From NCBI RefSeq assembly GCF_000786655.1, contig NZ_JROM01000041.1, positions 62,001 through 126,000 on the forward strand: DNA of 64,000 nt, in the 5' to 3' direction. Of the stretch, positions 56,493 through 64,000 are shown one piece after another. A program made the translations under genes and the position numbers. Position 1 is the first letter of the stretch; each line of letters begins with the position of its first letter. This stretch comes from Kocuria marina. GTDB taxonomy: Bacteria > Actinomycetota > Actinomycetes > Actinomycetales > Micrococcaceae. The notes under the pieces are model-generated. The model was given only the letters and a program-made list of their open reading frames with translations, was not told the origin of the DNA and searched no databases.

Positions 56493-58447
56493 GCGTGGCG
56501 CCTCCAGCCCGTGTGTCCCTCGGCGGCGTCGCCGTCCGCACCGTCGACGTCCGCGTCCTCGGCGCGGGATCCCGTGGCCGGGGCGCACTCGGCGGCGCGC
56601 GGCACGGAGAAGTCCGTGACCTTGGGCTGGGTGCTCACCACGACCTGCGGGATGGATCCCGTGAACATCATCCCGCCGCGCACCTTCCACACGTGGCGAT
56701 CCAGGTTCGCGGGATCCAGGCGCTCGGCCTTGGCGTGGGAGATCTTGGGGTGGAAGGGCCGCTCGTCGGTCTCACCCGTACCGATGAGGTCCTCGTGCAG
56801 CTTCTCACCGTGGCGCAGCCCGGTGATCTCGATGCTGATGTCCTCGCGCCCGGACATCGAGCGCAACCGGCGGGCGATGTCCAGGATCCGCACGGGCTCC
56901 CCCATGTCCAGGATGAGCACCTCTCCCCCGCGCGCGATCGCACCGGCCTGGATCACGAGCTGACACGCCTCGGGGATGGTCATGAAGTACCGGGTGGCAT
57001 CCGGGTGGGTCACGGTGATCGGCCCGCCCTGGCGGATCTGTTCCGCGAACAGCGGCAGCATGGACCCGCGCGAACCGAAGACGTTGCCGAAGCGCACGGA
57101 CGCGTAGCGCTTGCCCGTGCGGTCCCCCATCCACGCGGTGAGTTTCTCCGCAACACGCTTGGAGTGACCGAGGGCCGTGGTGGGATTGGCGGCCTTGTCC
57201 GTGGAGATGTTCACGAACACGTCCACGTCCACGGCGGCCGCGGCGCTCAGCACGTGCAGCGAGCCCATGACGTTGGTCTTCCACGCCTCGTCCGGGTACT
57301 GCTCGAGCAGGGACACGTGTTTCAGGGCCGCGGCGTGGAAGACCACCTGGGGCCGGCGGTCCTGGAACACCCGGGTCAGGGCGTCCGGATCGCGGATGTC
57401 GCACAGCACGGTGTCGTTGCCGTCCAGCAGGCCACGCCCGGTGATGGAGATCTGGGTGGCCTGCAACCCGGATTCGTCACGGTCCAGCATGATCAGCTCG
57501 GCGGGTTCGAAACCCACGAGTTGGCGGCACAATTCCGAACCGATCGACCCACCCGCGCCCGTGACGAGCACGCGTTTGCCGGTCACGTACCCCGCGATGG
57601 CCTCCACGTGGATGTCCACGGGCCGCCGTCCGATGAGGTCCTCCATGGAGATGTCACGCAGGTCCACGCTCTGGTTTGCGCCGGTGAGCATCTCGGTCAG
57701 CGGCGGGACGGTCATCACGCGGGTCCCGGTGCCCTCCACGGCTTCCGAGACGCGTTGCATGGTGCGGGGGTCCACGTCCGCGACGGCCACGATCAGCACG
57801 CCGGCGCGCGTGTGCTCCAGGACGGACGCGGCGTCGTGCAGCGTGCCCATGACCGGGACCGAGGAGATGCGCAGGTGCTTCTTGGCGGGGTCGTCGTCGA
57901 GCAGGGCCATGGGCAGGAAACCGGACGCCGGGTCCTGCATCATGCGGTGGACCAGGAACGTGCCCAGCGCGCCCGCGCCGAAGATCACCACGTTCTGCGC
58001 CTGCTCACCTGGCTTGGCCGTGGACTCCTGGTACATGCGCTTGAGGTAGCGGAACGCGGCCATCAACAGGCAGGCGAACGGGAACGCGATGAACCCCAAT
58101 GAGCGCGGGATCCACAGGGCCACACCGAAGACCAGCAGGACGGCCTCGAGCAGTGCCGTGACGATCACGGTCACGACCACGAGCAGCTTGGCCTCCTCGA
58201 AACTGCCGAACGAGTACCGGCCCTTGTAGAGGGCGAACGAGAAGCCCACGAGCAGTTGCAGCACGACCGCCACCACGCACGTGATGATCACGCCACCCAC
58301 GGAGATGAGCTCCACGTTCATCTCGAACCGGAGGAACACCGCGACCCACAGCGCCACGATCCACGCGACGGAATCCAGGATCATCTGGATCCACAGCCAC
58401 GCGACCGGTTTGTCCGCTCGGGGGGTGGGGCTTGCGGGGGTGACCAT
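56489..58447 (-). CDS. membrane-anchored nucleotide-sugar 4,6-dehydratase (FlaA1/WbpM/CapD family)
   Basis: 652 residues. Four membrane segments (about 15-130) are followed by a CoA-binding-like Rossmann domain (QNVVIFGAGALGTFLVHRMM) and the extended SDR domain: GKRVLVTGAGGSIGSELCRQL, IMLDRDESGLQATQ, HAAALKHVSLLEQYP, STDKAANPTTALGHSKRVAEKL and RFGNVFGSRGSMLPLF. The family makes 4-keto-6-deoxy UDP-GlcNAc for surface polysaccharides. The C-terminal 40 residues are Ala/Asp-rich. AAAGGACT precedes ATG 58447. Confidence 0.92.
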   Translation of the reverse strand: MVTPASPTPRADKPVAWLWIQMILDSVAWIVALWVAVFLRFEMNVELISVGGVIITCVVAVVLQLLVGFSFALYKGRYSFGSFEEAKLLVVVTVIVTALLEAVLLVFGVALWIPRSLGFIAFPFACLLMAAFRYLKRMYQESTAKPGEQAQNVVIFGAGALGTFLVHRMMQDPASGFLPMALLDDDPAKKHLRISSVPVMGTLHDAASVLEHTRAGVLIVAVADVDPRTMQRVSEAVEGTGTRVMTVPPLTEMLTGANQSVDLRDISMEDLIGRRPVDIHVEAIAGYVTGKRVLVTGAGGSIGSELCRQLVGFEPAELIMLDRDESGLQATQISITGRGLLDGNDTVLCDIRDPDALTRVFQDRRPQVVFHAAALKHVSLLEQYPDEAWKTNVMGSLHVLSAAAAVDVDVFVNISTDKAANPTTALGHSKRVAEKLTAWMGDRTGKRYASVRFGNVFGSRGSMLPLFAEQIRQGGPITVTHPDATRYFMTIPEACQLVIQAGAIARGGEVLILDMGEPVRILDIARRLRSMSGREDISIEITGLRHGEKLHEDLIGTGETDERPFHPKISHAKAERLDPANLDRHVWKVRGGMMFTGSIPQVVVSTQPKVTDFSVPRAAECAPATGSRAEDADVDGADGDAAEGHTGWRRHA

Positions 58448-58473
58448 GCAGTCGTAGTCCTTTCGGGTGCGGG

Positions 58474-59331
58474 TCAGTCGCGGTGACCCACCATGAGCCG
58501 GTACGCCGTTTCCCGCACCCTCAGGGGGACGAATCGGTAGCCGCCGCGCACCATGACGTTCACGGCCCATTGTAGGAACCCCACGTGACCCAGGGTGCGC
58601 AACCGGTGCTGCAACGTCAGTTCGGCCCGCAGCACGCGGTACCCGCCGCGGCGTTCGTAGGAGCCCGCGGAGACGCGGTAGCCCACGAGCGGTTCCGCCA
58701 CGTTGCGCACGTCCGCGCCGGCGTGGAGCATGCGCGCCCACAACCAGTAGTCCTCGGCCATGGGGACGTCCTCGTAACCGCCCACGGCGAGCGCCGCACT
58801 GCGGCGCAGCACGACCGTGGGGTGGGAGATGGGGTTGCGGTATCGGCTCACCGCGGCGATCCGCGCGGCCCCCACGGGGGCGGTACGCAGCGCGACGGGC
58901 CGGGTCTCGTCGTCGCCGATCTCGTGCATGGACGCGCCCACGAGGTCCGCGCCGTCCTCGATCAGGGGCAGTTGCCTCTCGAACCGGCGGGGGTAGGAGA
59001 CATCGTCCGCGTCCGCGCGCGCGACGACGTCGTACGCGCACCGCGGCAACGTGACGGTCAGTGCCTGGGCGAGGCCACCGTTCTCCGGGATCCGCAGCAA
59101 CCGGACGGGGATCGGGGATTCCTTCGCGAGCCGCTCGAGCTCCGCCGTGACCGACGCCGGCACCGGACCGTCCTGGACGAGCAGCACCTCCGCGGGCGGG
59201 CGGGTCTGCTCCACGGAATTGGACTCCACCGCGCGCCGGATCCGCTCGGCGGTGTCCGCGGCGTACACAGGGATCAACACCGAGAACCGGGCCGGCAGTT
59301 GCGCGGGGGTCAGCGGGTCAGCGAGGGCCAC
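58474..59331 (-). CDS. family 2 glycosyltransferase
   Basis: 285 residues, GT-A fold, inverting. Nucleotide-binding N-terminus FSVLIPVYAADTAERI, LLVQDGP, and the metal DXD as RADADDVSYPRRFERQL. The acceptor-side motif is EDYWLWARML. No C-terminal membrane anchor is clear beyond an amphipathic segment. GTG 59331 lies within the end of the upstream glycosyltransferase gene (14-nt overlap), and GTG 59340 is possible. It transfers a sugar to the polyprenyl-linked glycan started by WecA, by context. Confidence 0.85.
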   Translation of the reverse strand: MALADPLTPAQLPARFSVLIPVYAADTAERIRRAVESNSVEQTRPPAEVLLVQDGPVPASVTAELERLAKESPIPVRLLRIPENGGLAQALTVTLPRCAYDVVARADADDVSYPRRFERQLPLIEDGADLVGASMHEIGDDETRPVALRTAPVGAARIAAVSRYRNPISHPTVVLRRSAALAVGGYEDVPMAEDYWLWARMLHAGADVRNVAEPLVGYRVSAGSYERRGGYRVLRAELTLQHRLRTLGHVGFLQWAVNVMVRGGYRFVPLRVRETAYRLMVGHRD

Positions 59332-60250
59332 CGAAACCACGTCCGCGCATGCCGTTGCCGTAGAGCCGCGCCCACCGCACCAGTCCGGGCAGATCACGGT
59401 GGCGTGCATAGTGGGCGGGGTAGCCGATCGCGTCCGCGACCAGTTGCACCACGCGCTTGTAGCGCCATGAGACGTACCCGCGGTTACGGAAGAAGTGGCG
59501 CTGCTTGAACTCCCCCGGAGGGATCAACACCTGCAGCTTGCCGGGGATCACCACGTGTTCCTCGGCCCAGCCCGGCGGGTGGGACACGGCCGTGGTCGTG
59601 ACCGTGCCGAACGGCAGCCCGCTCTTGCGCAGGCGCACGAGGAAGTCGACCTCGTCCCCGCGCAGGAACAGTTTCAGGTCCGGCAACCCCACCCGGAAGA
59701 ACACGGACTCGTCCATGAGCGCACCGTTGAAGAAATTGGCGTAGGAGTCGATGAACCCCAGCGGTTCCAGGTCCGCGCGGCGATGGGTGATCCCACCATC
59801 CAGCCGGAACGGGAACGCGAGGGCATCATGGTCCTGGGGTGCCACGATGAGCGGTGACACCACGGCGAGCCCCCGCTCGCGCGCTGCTTCGCGCAGGGTG
59901 TGCAGGCATTCGGGGTCCTCGGGATGGGCGTCGTCGTCCATGAGCCACACCTGGTCCGCGCCGCTCGCGAGCGCCGTGAGGATGGCGAGCGCGAATCCGC
60001 CCGCCCCGCCCAGATTGGCCTCGGAGCGGCGGTAGTGCAGCGTGAAGGCTCCCCCGATCCGCTCCCCCAGCGCGGCCTCGTCCAGGGCGGTACGCCCGGC
60101 GTCCACGAGACACAGACTCGCGATCGGGTCGGTCTGGACGCGCAGCGCGTCGATCAGCGCCGTGACGTCCTCGGGGCGGTCCTGCGTGACGCACGCGACG
60201 CTCACGTTCGCGTCCGGACGGTCGCTCGCCCGCGCGGTGGATTCGGTCAT
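59318..60250 (-). CDS. GlfT1-like family 2 glycosyltransferase (galactofuranosyl-type)
   Basis: 310 residues. The N-terminal VSVACVTQDRPEDVTALIDALRVQ and the triple-Asp WLMDDDAHPEDPECLHTL resemble GlfT1/rhamnopyranosyl-linker galactofuranosyltransferases of actinobacterial cell walls. NFFNGALMDESVFFRVGLPDLKLFLRGDEVDFLVRL and SHPPGWAEEHV also fit. The sugar donor is inferred only, since no UDP-galactopyranose mutase gene is in the window. It overlaps the next transferase by 14 nt. Confidence 0.82.
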   Translation of the reverse strand: MTESTARASDRPDANVSVACVTQDRPEDVTALIDALRVQTDPIASLCLVDAGRTALDEAALGERIGGAFTLHYRRSEANLGGAGGFALAILTALASGADQVWLMDDDAHPEDPECLHTLREAARERGLAVVSPLIVAPQDHDALAFPFRLDGGITHRRADLEPLGFIDSYANFFNGALMDESVFFRVGLPDLKLFLRGDEVDFLVRLRKSGLPFGTVTTTAVSHPPGWAEEHVVIPGKLQVLIPPGEFKQRHFFRNRGYVSWRYKRVVQLVADAIGYPAHYARHRDLPGLVRWARLYGNGMRGRGFGGPR

Positions 60251-60494
60251 GGCGCCCCCGGGACGACTCGTGATGTGCAGGGAAGATGTGCTCGACCGCG
60301 GCGCACGCGCAACCGCTCGCGCGGGCGCCCGGCACGCCGGTGAACTCCCGGAGTCTATCAACGCGTACCTTGACGCCACCTCGACGTCACCCGAACGGGT
60401 GATGTGCCGCGCTGACGACCACGGGCTGACCACCAGGAGTGGGTCCGGGGCGCTACCGTACGATGAAGACACCATCACGGGAGGAGACACAACA

Positions 60495-61463
60495 GTGACG
60501 GCTCACAGCTGGCGCGTTCTCGGGGCCACGGGGTTCATCGGTTCCGCCATCACCACTGCCCTGCAGACCCGGAACATCCCGGTCACCCCGGTGGCCACCC
60601 CCCGACTGGCCTCGCCCGCGACCACGGTGCACCACCTCATCGAGCACGCGCACCGCCTCGAGTCCGTGATCGACTACCTGGCCGATTCCTTCGCCGGCGC
60701 GGACGTGGTGGTCAACGCCGCCGGTCTGGCCGCCCCCGATCAGACACATCAGCAGTCCCTCACCGGGGCCAACGCGCTGCTCCCCGTTCTCGTGGCGCTC
60801 GCCGCCCACCGCACGGGCGTGCGCCGGGTGATCCACATGAGTTCCGCGTCCGTACAGGCGGACGCCCCCGTGCTGGACGAGTCCATCCGCACCGCACCGT
60901 TCTCCCCCTACTCCTTCTCCAAGGCCCTGGGCGAGTCCGCGCTCTACCGGTTGCGCTCGCAGTGGCGCGAGGAATCCGGCGCTCCGCAGATGAGCGTCAT
61001 CCGCGCGACGTCCGTGATGGGCAGCGGGCGGCGCACCACGCGCATGCTCGCGCGGTTCGCGTCCTCGACCCTGAGCTCGGTCGCCGGGGACGGCTCCGCC
61101 CCCACCCCCGTGACCTCCGTGACCGCCCTCGCGCAGTTCACGGTGGCCGTGGGCGAGTTCCCCGAGGTCCTGCCGCCCGTGATCCTGCAGCCGTGGGAGG
61201 GCGCCACGACCGGTTCCGTGCTGCGCGACGCCGGACGCCGCCACCCCCTGCAGCTGCCGTCCTGGGTGTGCCGGGCCGTGATCGCGACCGCGCGCACCGC
61301 CTCGGCCGCCGCGGGCTATCGCTACGGCGGGCTTATCCGCCGCCTGGAGGTCACGTGGTTCGGTCAGCGCCAGGTCCCCGGGTGGGCCCACGAGAACGGT
61401 GTGCTCCCCGAGCCCCACGTGCAGGAGGTGCTGCGCCAGGCGCACCTCGCGCTGGGTCGCTGA
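60495..61463 (+). CDS. NAD-dependent epimerase/dehydratase
   Basis: 322 residues, extended short-chain dehydrogenase. Glycine motif VLGATGFIGSAI at residues about 7-18, VVNAAGLAAP, catalytic Ser in IHMSSASV and the Tyr-xxx-Lys pair in YSFSKALGES. It acts on a nucleotide sugar or a related polyol; the substrate is not known. GTG 60495 follows GGAGGAG by 8 nt. It is divergent from the GlfT1-like gene and completes the inserted polysaccharide patch. The 244-nt gap between them has no other recognisable feature. Confidence 0.86.
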   Translation: MTAHSWRVLGATGFIGSAITTALQTRNIPVTPVATPRLASPATTVHHLIEHAHRLESVIDYLADSFAGADVVVNAAGLAAPDQTHQQSLTGANALLPVLVALAAHRTGVRRVIHMSSASVQADAPVLDESIRTAPFSPYSFSKALGESALYRLRSQWREESGAPQMSVIRATSVMGSGRRTTRMLARFASSTLSSVAGDGSAPTPVTSVTALAQFTVAVGEFPEVLPPVILQPWEGATTGSVLRDAGRRHPLQLPSWVCRAVIATARTASAAAGYRYGGLIRRLEVTWFGQRQVPGWAHENGVLPEPHVQEVLRQAHLALGR

Positions 61464-61517
61464 GCCGCGCGTTGCGTTCTTCGCAGCGTGGCCGCGCGTC
61501 GCGTTCTTCGCGGCGCG
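61464..61517. repeat. 27-nt tandem repeat, two copies
   Basis: Two adjacent 27-nt units (61464-61490, 61491-61517), starting GCCGCGCGTTGCG and GCCGCGCGTCGCG, four mismatches. The first unit begins immediately after the epimerase stop codon. Confidence 0.75.
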
Positions 61518-61554
61518 GCCGCGCCCGGTCAAGAGCACTCCCGCGCTGACAGAA

Positions 61555-61596
61555 CGATCCCCGCACCGTACCCGTCATGGGGTGGTGCGGGGATCG
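61555..61596. terminator. bidirectional terminator between epimerase and sua5
   Basis: CGATCCCCGCACC (61555-61567) pairs perfectly with GGTGCGGGGATCG (61584-61596). The convergent genes end at 61463 and 61618. Confidence 0.8.
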
Positions 61597-61617
61597 TCTC
61601 GTCGAGGCGTCTGTCGT

Positions 61618-62832
61618 TCAGGCCCCGTGGTTCTCGGTTTCCCCGGCGATGAGCCGCTGTGCCTCCGCCATGCTGAGCGCCCCGGTCCCGTCCCAGCGCG
61701 GCTCGGTGTCCGGTGTGCGTTCCCTGCCCTGGTCCACGAACGGACGGGCCTCCGCGGGGGAACTGCGGACCAGGTCGGTCACGAGGTCCTCGTCCGCGGG
61801 GGTCGAGCCGTCCGCGGGGGTCGCGTCGGCCCCGAAAGGTTCCGGTTCATTCGCTTCGGGGTTCTGGTGCGCGGACTGTGTCGACGCCGCGGTATCACGG
61901 TCAGTTGTCAGGTCCCGTTCGCGGGCCACAACCGTGGCGTCCTCCGTCACGGGTCCGCCGGTCTCGGGAGAGGCCCCGCTCCCTGGCGCCGTCCCGCTTG
62001 CGGGCACGGTCTCACTCACCGGTCCCGCTCCATTGGCCGACACCGCGTCGCCCGCGGGCGAGCCCTGGGACGACGCCGCGGCGTCGCCGTCCGCAGGCAC
62101 CGCACCGGCACCGGCGGCAGCGGTCGCCTCGGGGCTCTCACCGGACGCCGGAGCTGCCGGTTCGGCGCCGCCGTCCACGTTCGGGACGACCTCGTGCAGC
62201 CGCGCCAGCGTGATCGCGCCGTGGCGCAGCACCACGGGCGTCTCCCCCGTGCAGTCCACGATGGTCGAGGCCACGTCCCGGGCGTCGGCGGGGACCTCAT
62301 CCGCGGGCCGCGGACCGTCGTCGAGGTAGAGCGCCACGCGGTCCTGCAGCATCTCGCGGGCCTGCTCGGCGGTGCGCGCGGCGGGCATTCCCGTGCGGTT
62401 CGCGGAGGACACGGCCATGGGTCCCACGCGCTCGAGGACCGCGCGGGTCACGGCGTCGTCGGGAACGCGCAGCGCCACCGTCCCGTGGGTCTCCCCCAGG
62501 TCCCAGCCCAGGGTGGGCTGTGCCCAGCAGATGATCGTGAGGGCGCCGGGCCAGAACGCCTGCGCGAGCGCGCGGGCGTCGTCGGAGACCTGGTCCGCGA
62601 GACCGTCGATCACCTCGGGGCGCGCGATCAGCACGGGCGGGGGCATCTCGCGCGTGCGACCCTTGGCGCCCAGCAGTCCCTGGACACCGGGCGCCGAGAA
62701 CGCATCGCAACCGATGCCGTAGACGGTGTCCGTGGGCAACACGAGGCATTCGCCGTCCGCGACGACGCCCGCGGCCTCGGTCACGGCCGCTTCGAGTTCC
62801 TGCGGGGTCCCGCAGGATCGGATCTCACTCAC
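61618..62832 (-). CDS. sua5: L-threonylcarbamoyladenylate synthase with long disordered tail
   Basis: 404 residues. The YrdC/Sua5 domain (about 1-215) makes threonylcarbamoyl-AMP for t6A at position 37 of ANN-decoding tRNAs. Motifs include LVLPTDTVYGIGCDAFSAPGVQ, KGRTREMPPPVLI, FWPGALTII and MAVSSANRTGMPAA. Residues about 219-380 are Ala/Pro/Glu/Ser/Thr/Gly-rich with no domain; the last about 25 (MAEAQRLIAGETENHGA) look helical. GTG 62832 has AGAGGAG 6 nt before it, and TTG 62838 is an alternative. It is followed upstream by prmC. Confidence 0.9.
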   Translation of the reverse strand: MSEIRSCGTPQELEAAVTEAAGVVADGECLVLPTDTVYGIGCDAFSAPGVQGLLGAKGRTREMPPPVLIARPEVIDGLADQVSDDARALAQAFWPGALTIICWAQPTLGWDLGETHGTVALRVPDDAVTRAVLERVGPMAVSSANRTGMPAARTAEQAREMLQDRVALYLDDGPRPADEVPADARDVASTIVDCTGETPVVLRHGAITLARLHEVVPNVDGGAEPAAPASGESPEATAAAGAGAVPADGDAAASSQGSPAGDAVSANGAGPVSETVPASGTAPGSGASPETGGPVTEDATVVARERDLTTDRDTAASTQSAHQNPEANEPEPFGADATPADGSTPADEDLVTDLVRSSPAEARPFVDQGRERTPDTEPRWDGTGALSMAEAQRLIAGETENHGA

Positions 62833-62953
62833 GAGCAACTCCTCTGCTGACGTGTTTCGTGTTCTTCCCGTGCTCCGCGCACCCGGCCGTCCCGTCCCTG
62901 GTGCGTCTCTCGACGCGTTTCCCTGAACGACGGCGCTGGGGTGCGCCGGTGTC

Positions 62954-63820
62954 TCAGCCCCCCGGCCCCGGCAGCGTGGCGGTCGTGGCCCGCGGGCGGT
63001 CGGTCAGGTCGTGGTGCATACGGATGTCCCGGAACCCCCGGTCCCAGAGAGCGCGGGCGACGGCCGCGACCTGGGACTCGGCGTGTTCCATGACGAACGA
63101 ACCGCCCGGACGCAGGATCCGCACGGCGGTGTCCATCGCGGCACACGGGAACGTCATCCCGGTCTCGTCCCCGCCGTACAGCGCCGTGGGCGGATCGTAG
63201 TCGCGCACCTCGGGATCCTCCGGAATCTCACCGTCCGGGACGTAGGGCGGGTTGGTCACGACCACGCAGAACCGCCCCGCCGACTCGACCGTGACGTCGC
63301 GGTAGTCGGCCTCGAGCAAGCGCACGCGGGAGCCCGCCAGATTGCGCCGGGTCCATTCCAGCGCGGCCGGTTCGCGTTCCACGGCGGTGACCCGACTCGC
63401 GGGATCCTCGCTCGCGACGGCCAGGGCGATCGCGCCGCTGCCCGTCCCGAGGTCGATGACCCCCGGGTGGGTCTCGCCGGCCTCGCGCCATACCCGCACA
63501 AGGTCCAAGGTCAATTGGACGAGCAGTTCGGTCTCCGGGCGGGGGACGAAGACCCCGGGACCCACCGCGAGCTCGAGCTGGCGGAACGGGGCCGTGCCCG
63601 TGATGTGTTGCAGGGGCTCACGCCGCGCGCGGCGTTCCACGAGGTCGCGGTACCCGTCCGGTTCCGGCGCGCCCAGGATGGCCCGCGCCTCGGTGTCACC
63701 GCGGCCCAGGCCCAGCGTGTGGGCGGCGAGCAACACGGCGTCGGCGTCCGGGGAGGCCACGCCCGCGCGGAGAAGCCGGGACCGGCCCCACGCGATCGCC
63801 TGGGCGAGAGTCGCGGCCAC
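62954..63820 (-). CDS. prmC: peptide chain release factor N5-glutamine methyltransferase
   Basis: 288 residues. It methylates the Gln of the GGQ motif in release factors 1 and 2 using S-adenosylmethionine. The N-terminal helical domain with EPLQHITG is followed by the Rossmann fold: FVPRPETELLVQ, VIDLGTGSGAIALAVA and the catalytic NPPYVPDGEIPED. GTG 63820 starts 6 nt after the prfA stop, the usual prfA-prmC order. Confidence 0.95.
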   Translation of the reverse strand: MAATLAQAIAWGRSRLLRAGVASPDADAVLLAAHTLGLGRGDTEARAILGAPEPDGYRDLVERRARREPLQHITGTAPFRQLELAVGPGVFVPRPETELLVQLTLDLVRVWREAGETHPGVIDLGTGSGAIALAVASEDPASRVTAVEREPAALEWTRRNLAGSRVRLLEADYRDVTVESAGRFCVVVTNPPYVPDGEIPEDPEVRDYDPPTALYGGDETGMTFPCAAMDTAVRILRPGGSFVMEHAESQVAAVARALWDRGFRDIRMHHDLTDRPRATTATLPGPGG

Positions 63821-63826
63821 GGAGAA

Positions 63827-64000
63827 TTACTTCCCGCCCGTGGACCCGTGCTGTGCGGAGTCCTGACCCAGTTGTTCCAACCGGTGCTTCTCGTCCAGTT
63901 CCACGGCGGAGGCGATCACGGGTTCTAGCGCGCCGTCCAGGACGTGGTCCAGGTTGTAGGCCTTGTACCCCGTGCGGTGGTCCGCGATGCGGTTCTCGGG
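63827..64000 (-). CDS. prfA: peptide chain release factor 1, C-terminal fragment
   Basis: The last 57 codons lie in the window, ending at TAA 63827-63829. The reading begins [28 protein letters not shown], the conserved RF1 C-terminal segment. The remainder of the gene runs off the right edge. RF1 recognises UAA and UAG and is the substrate of PrmC. Confidence 0.92.
   Translation of the reverse strand, partial: PENRIADHRTGYKAYNLDHVLDGALEPVIASAVELDEKHRLEQLGQDSAQHGSTGGK

Noticed and set aside
54772-59041. Long minus-strand frames at 54772-56541 and 56489-59041 as larger fusion proteins
   Set aside because: The N-terminal extensions are out-of-frame shadows of wecA and the glycosyltransferase. 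The real starts are given by ATGA overlaps and a ribosome-binding site.

Overview
The window is a 64 kb piece of a high-GC actinobacterial chromosome, most likely Micrococcales/Micrococcaceae and probably Kocuria-like (the genus is inferred, not proven). The evidence is: a mycothiol-type formaldehyde dehydrogenase (mscR), the actinobacterial mismatch endonuclease NucS, MurA with Asp in place of the catalytic Cys, a DUF3039 gene, the actinobacterial synteny prfA-prmC-sua5-...-wecA-atpI-atpBEFHAGDC-murA, and many genes whose start codon lies 6-8 nt after a TAnnnT -10 box (leaderless-type promoters). I see no transposase, prophage, CRISPR array, rRNA or secondary-metabolite cluster. This is core chromosome with a few accessory patches.

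Layout. 1-10.3 kb (minus): start of gltX, a fumarylacetoacetase-family hydrolase, then branched-chain amino acid genes ilvE, leuB, metG, ilvC, ilvN, ilvB. The ilvBNC genes are preceded by a leader peptide and attenuator, and behind these lies a 2-hydroxyacid dehydrogenase. 10.4-19.6 kb (mostly plus): tRNA-Lys, a MarR regulator (minus), peroxiredoxin bcp, tRNA-Leu, a peptide-type ABC substrate-binding lipoprotein, mqo, a second MarR regulator, a YihY membrane protein, and mscR coupled to a metallo-hydrolase. 19.6-25.5 kb (minus): an MFS-type transporter and the sbcCD nuclease. 25.7-29 kb (plus): a DUF6318 lipoprotein overlapping a PKD-domain exported protein, in a stretch of locally lower GC, then an ADP-ribosylglycohydrolase-like protein. 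29-34.8 kb (minus): exonuclease, phosphotransferase, rdgB, rph, metallo-hydrolase, murI, DUF2017, clpS. 34.9-36.8 kb (plus): NAD salvage genes pncB-pncA. 36.9-43.2 kb (minus): helicase, DUF3039, an ABC-2 exporter, and a CnoX-like thioredoxin/TPR protein. 43.3-45.8 kb (plus): AI-2E-type membrane protein, nucS, a cold-shock gene. 45.9-60.3 kb (minus): murA, the whole F-type ATP synthase operon with two small accessory membrane proteins, wecA, a FlaA1/WbpM-type nucleotide-sugar dehydratase and two family-2 glycosyltransferases. 60.5-61.5 kb (plus): an NAD-dependent epimerase. 61.6-64 kb (minus): sua5, prmC and the 3' end of prfA.

How it works together. ilvE, ilvB, ilvN, ilvC and leuB cover much of valine/leucine/isoleucine synthesis, and the leader before ilvB reads out charged Ile/Val/Leu tRNA. 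The sua5-to-wecA interval carries an inserted polysaccharide module whose last minus-strand genes overlap (ATGA) into wecA, atpI-like and atpZ-like genes, so envelope glycan initiation is translationally chained to the ATP synthase operon. mscR plus its coupled hydrolase, bcp and the MarR regulators form a redox/detoxification group. sbcCD and nucS are DNA repair genes.

Two window-wide patterns stand out. First, at least 16 genes have a TAnnnT box 6-8 nt before the start codon. Second, the 10-mer ACGACGCCGC (either strand) occurs about 27 times by eye, 11 of them in the small intergenic fraction, and three intergenic inverted pairs form the stems of apparent terminators, as DNA-uptake sequences do in other bacteria.
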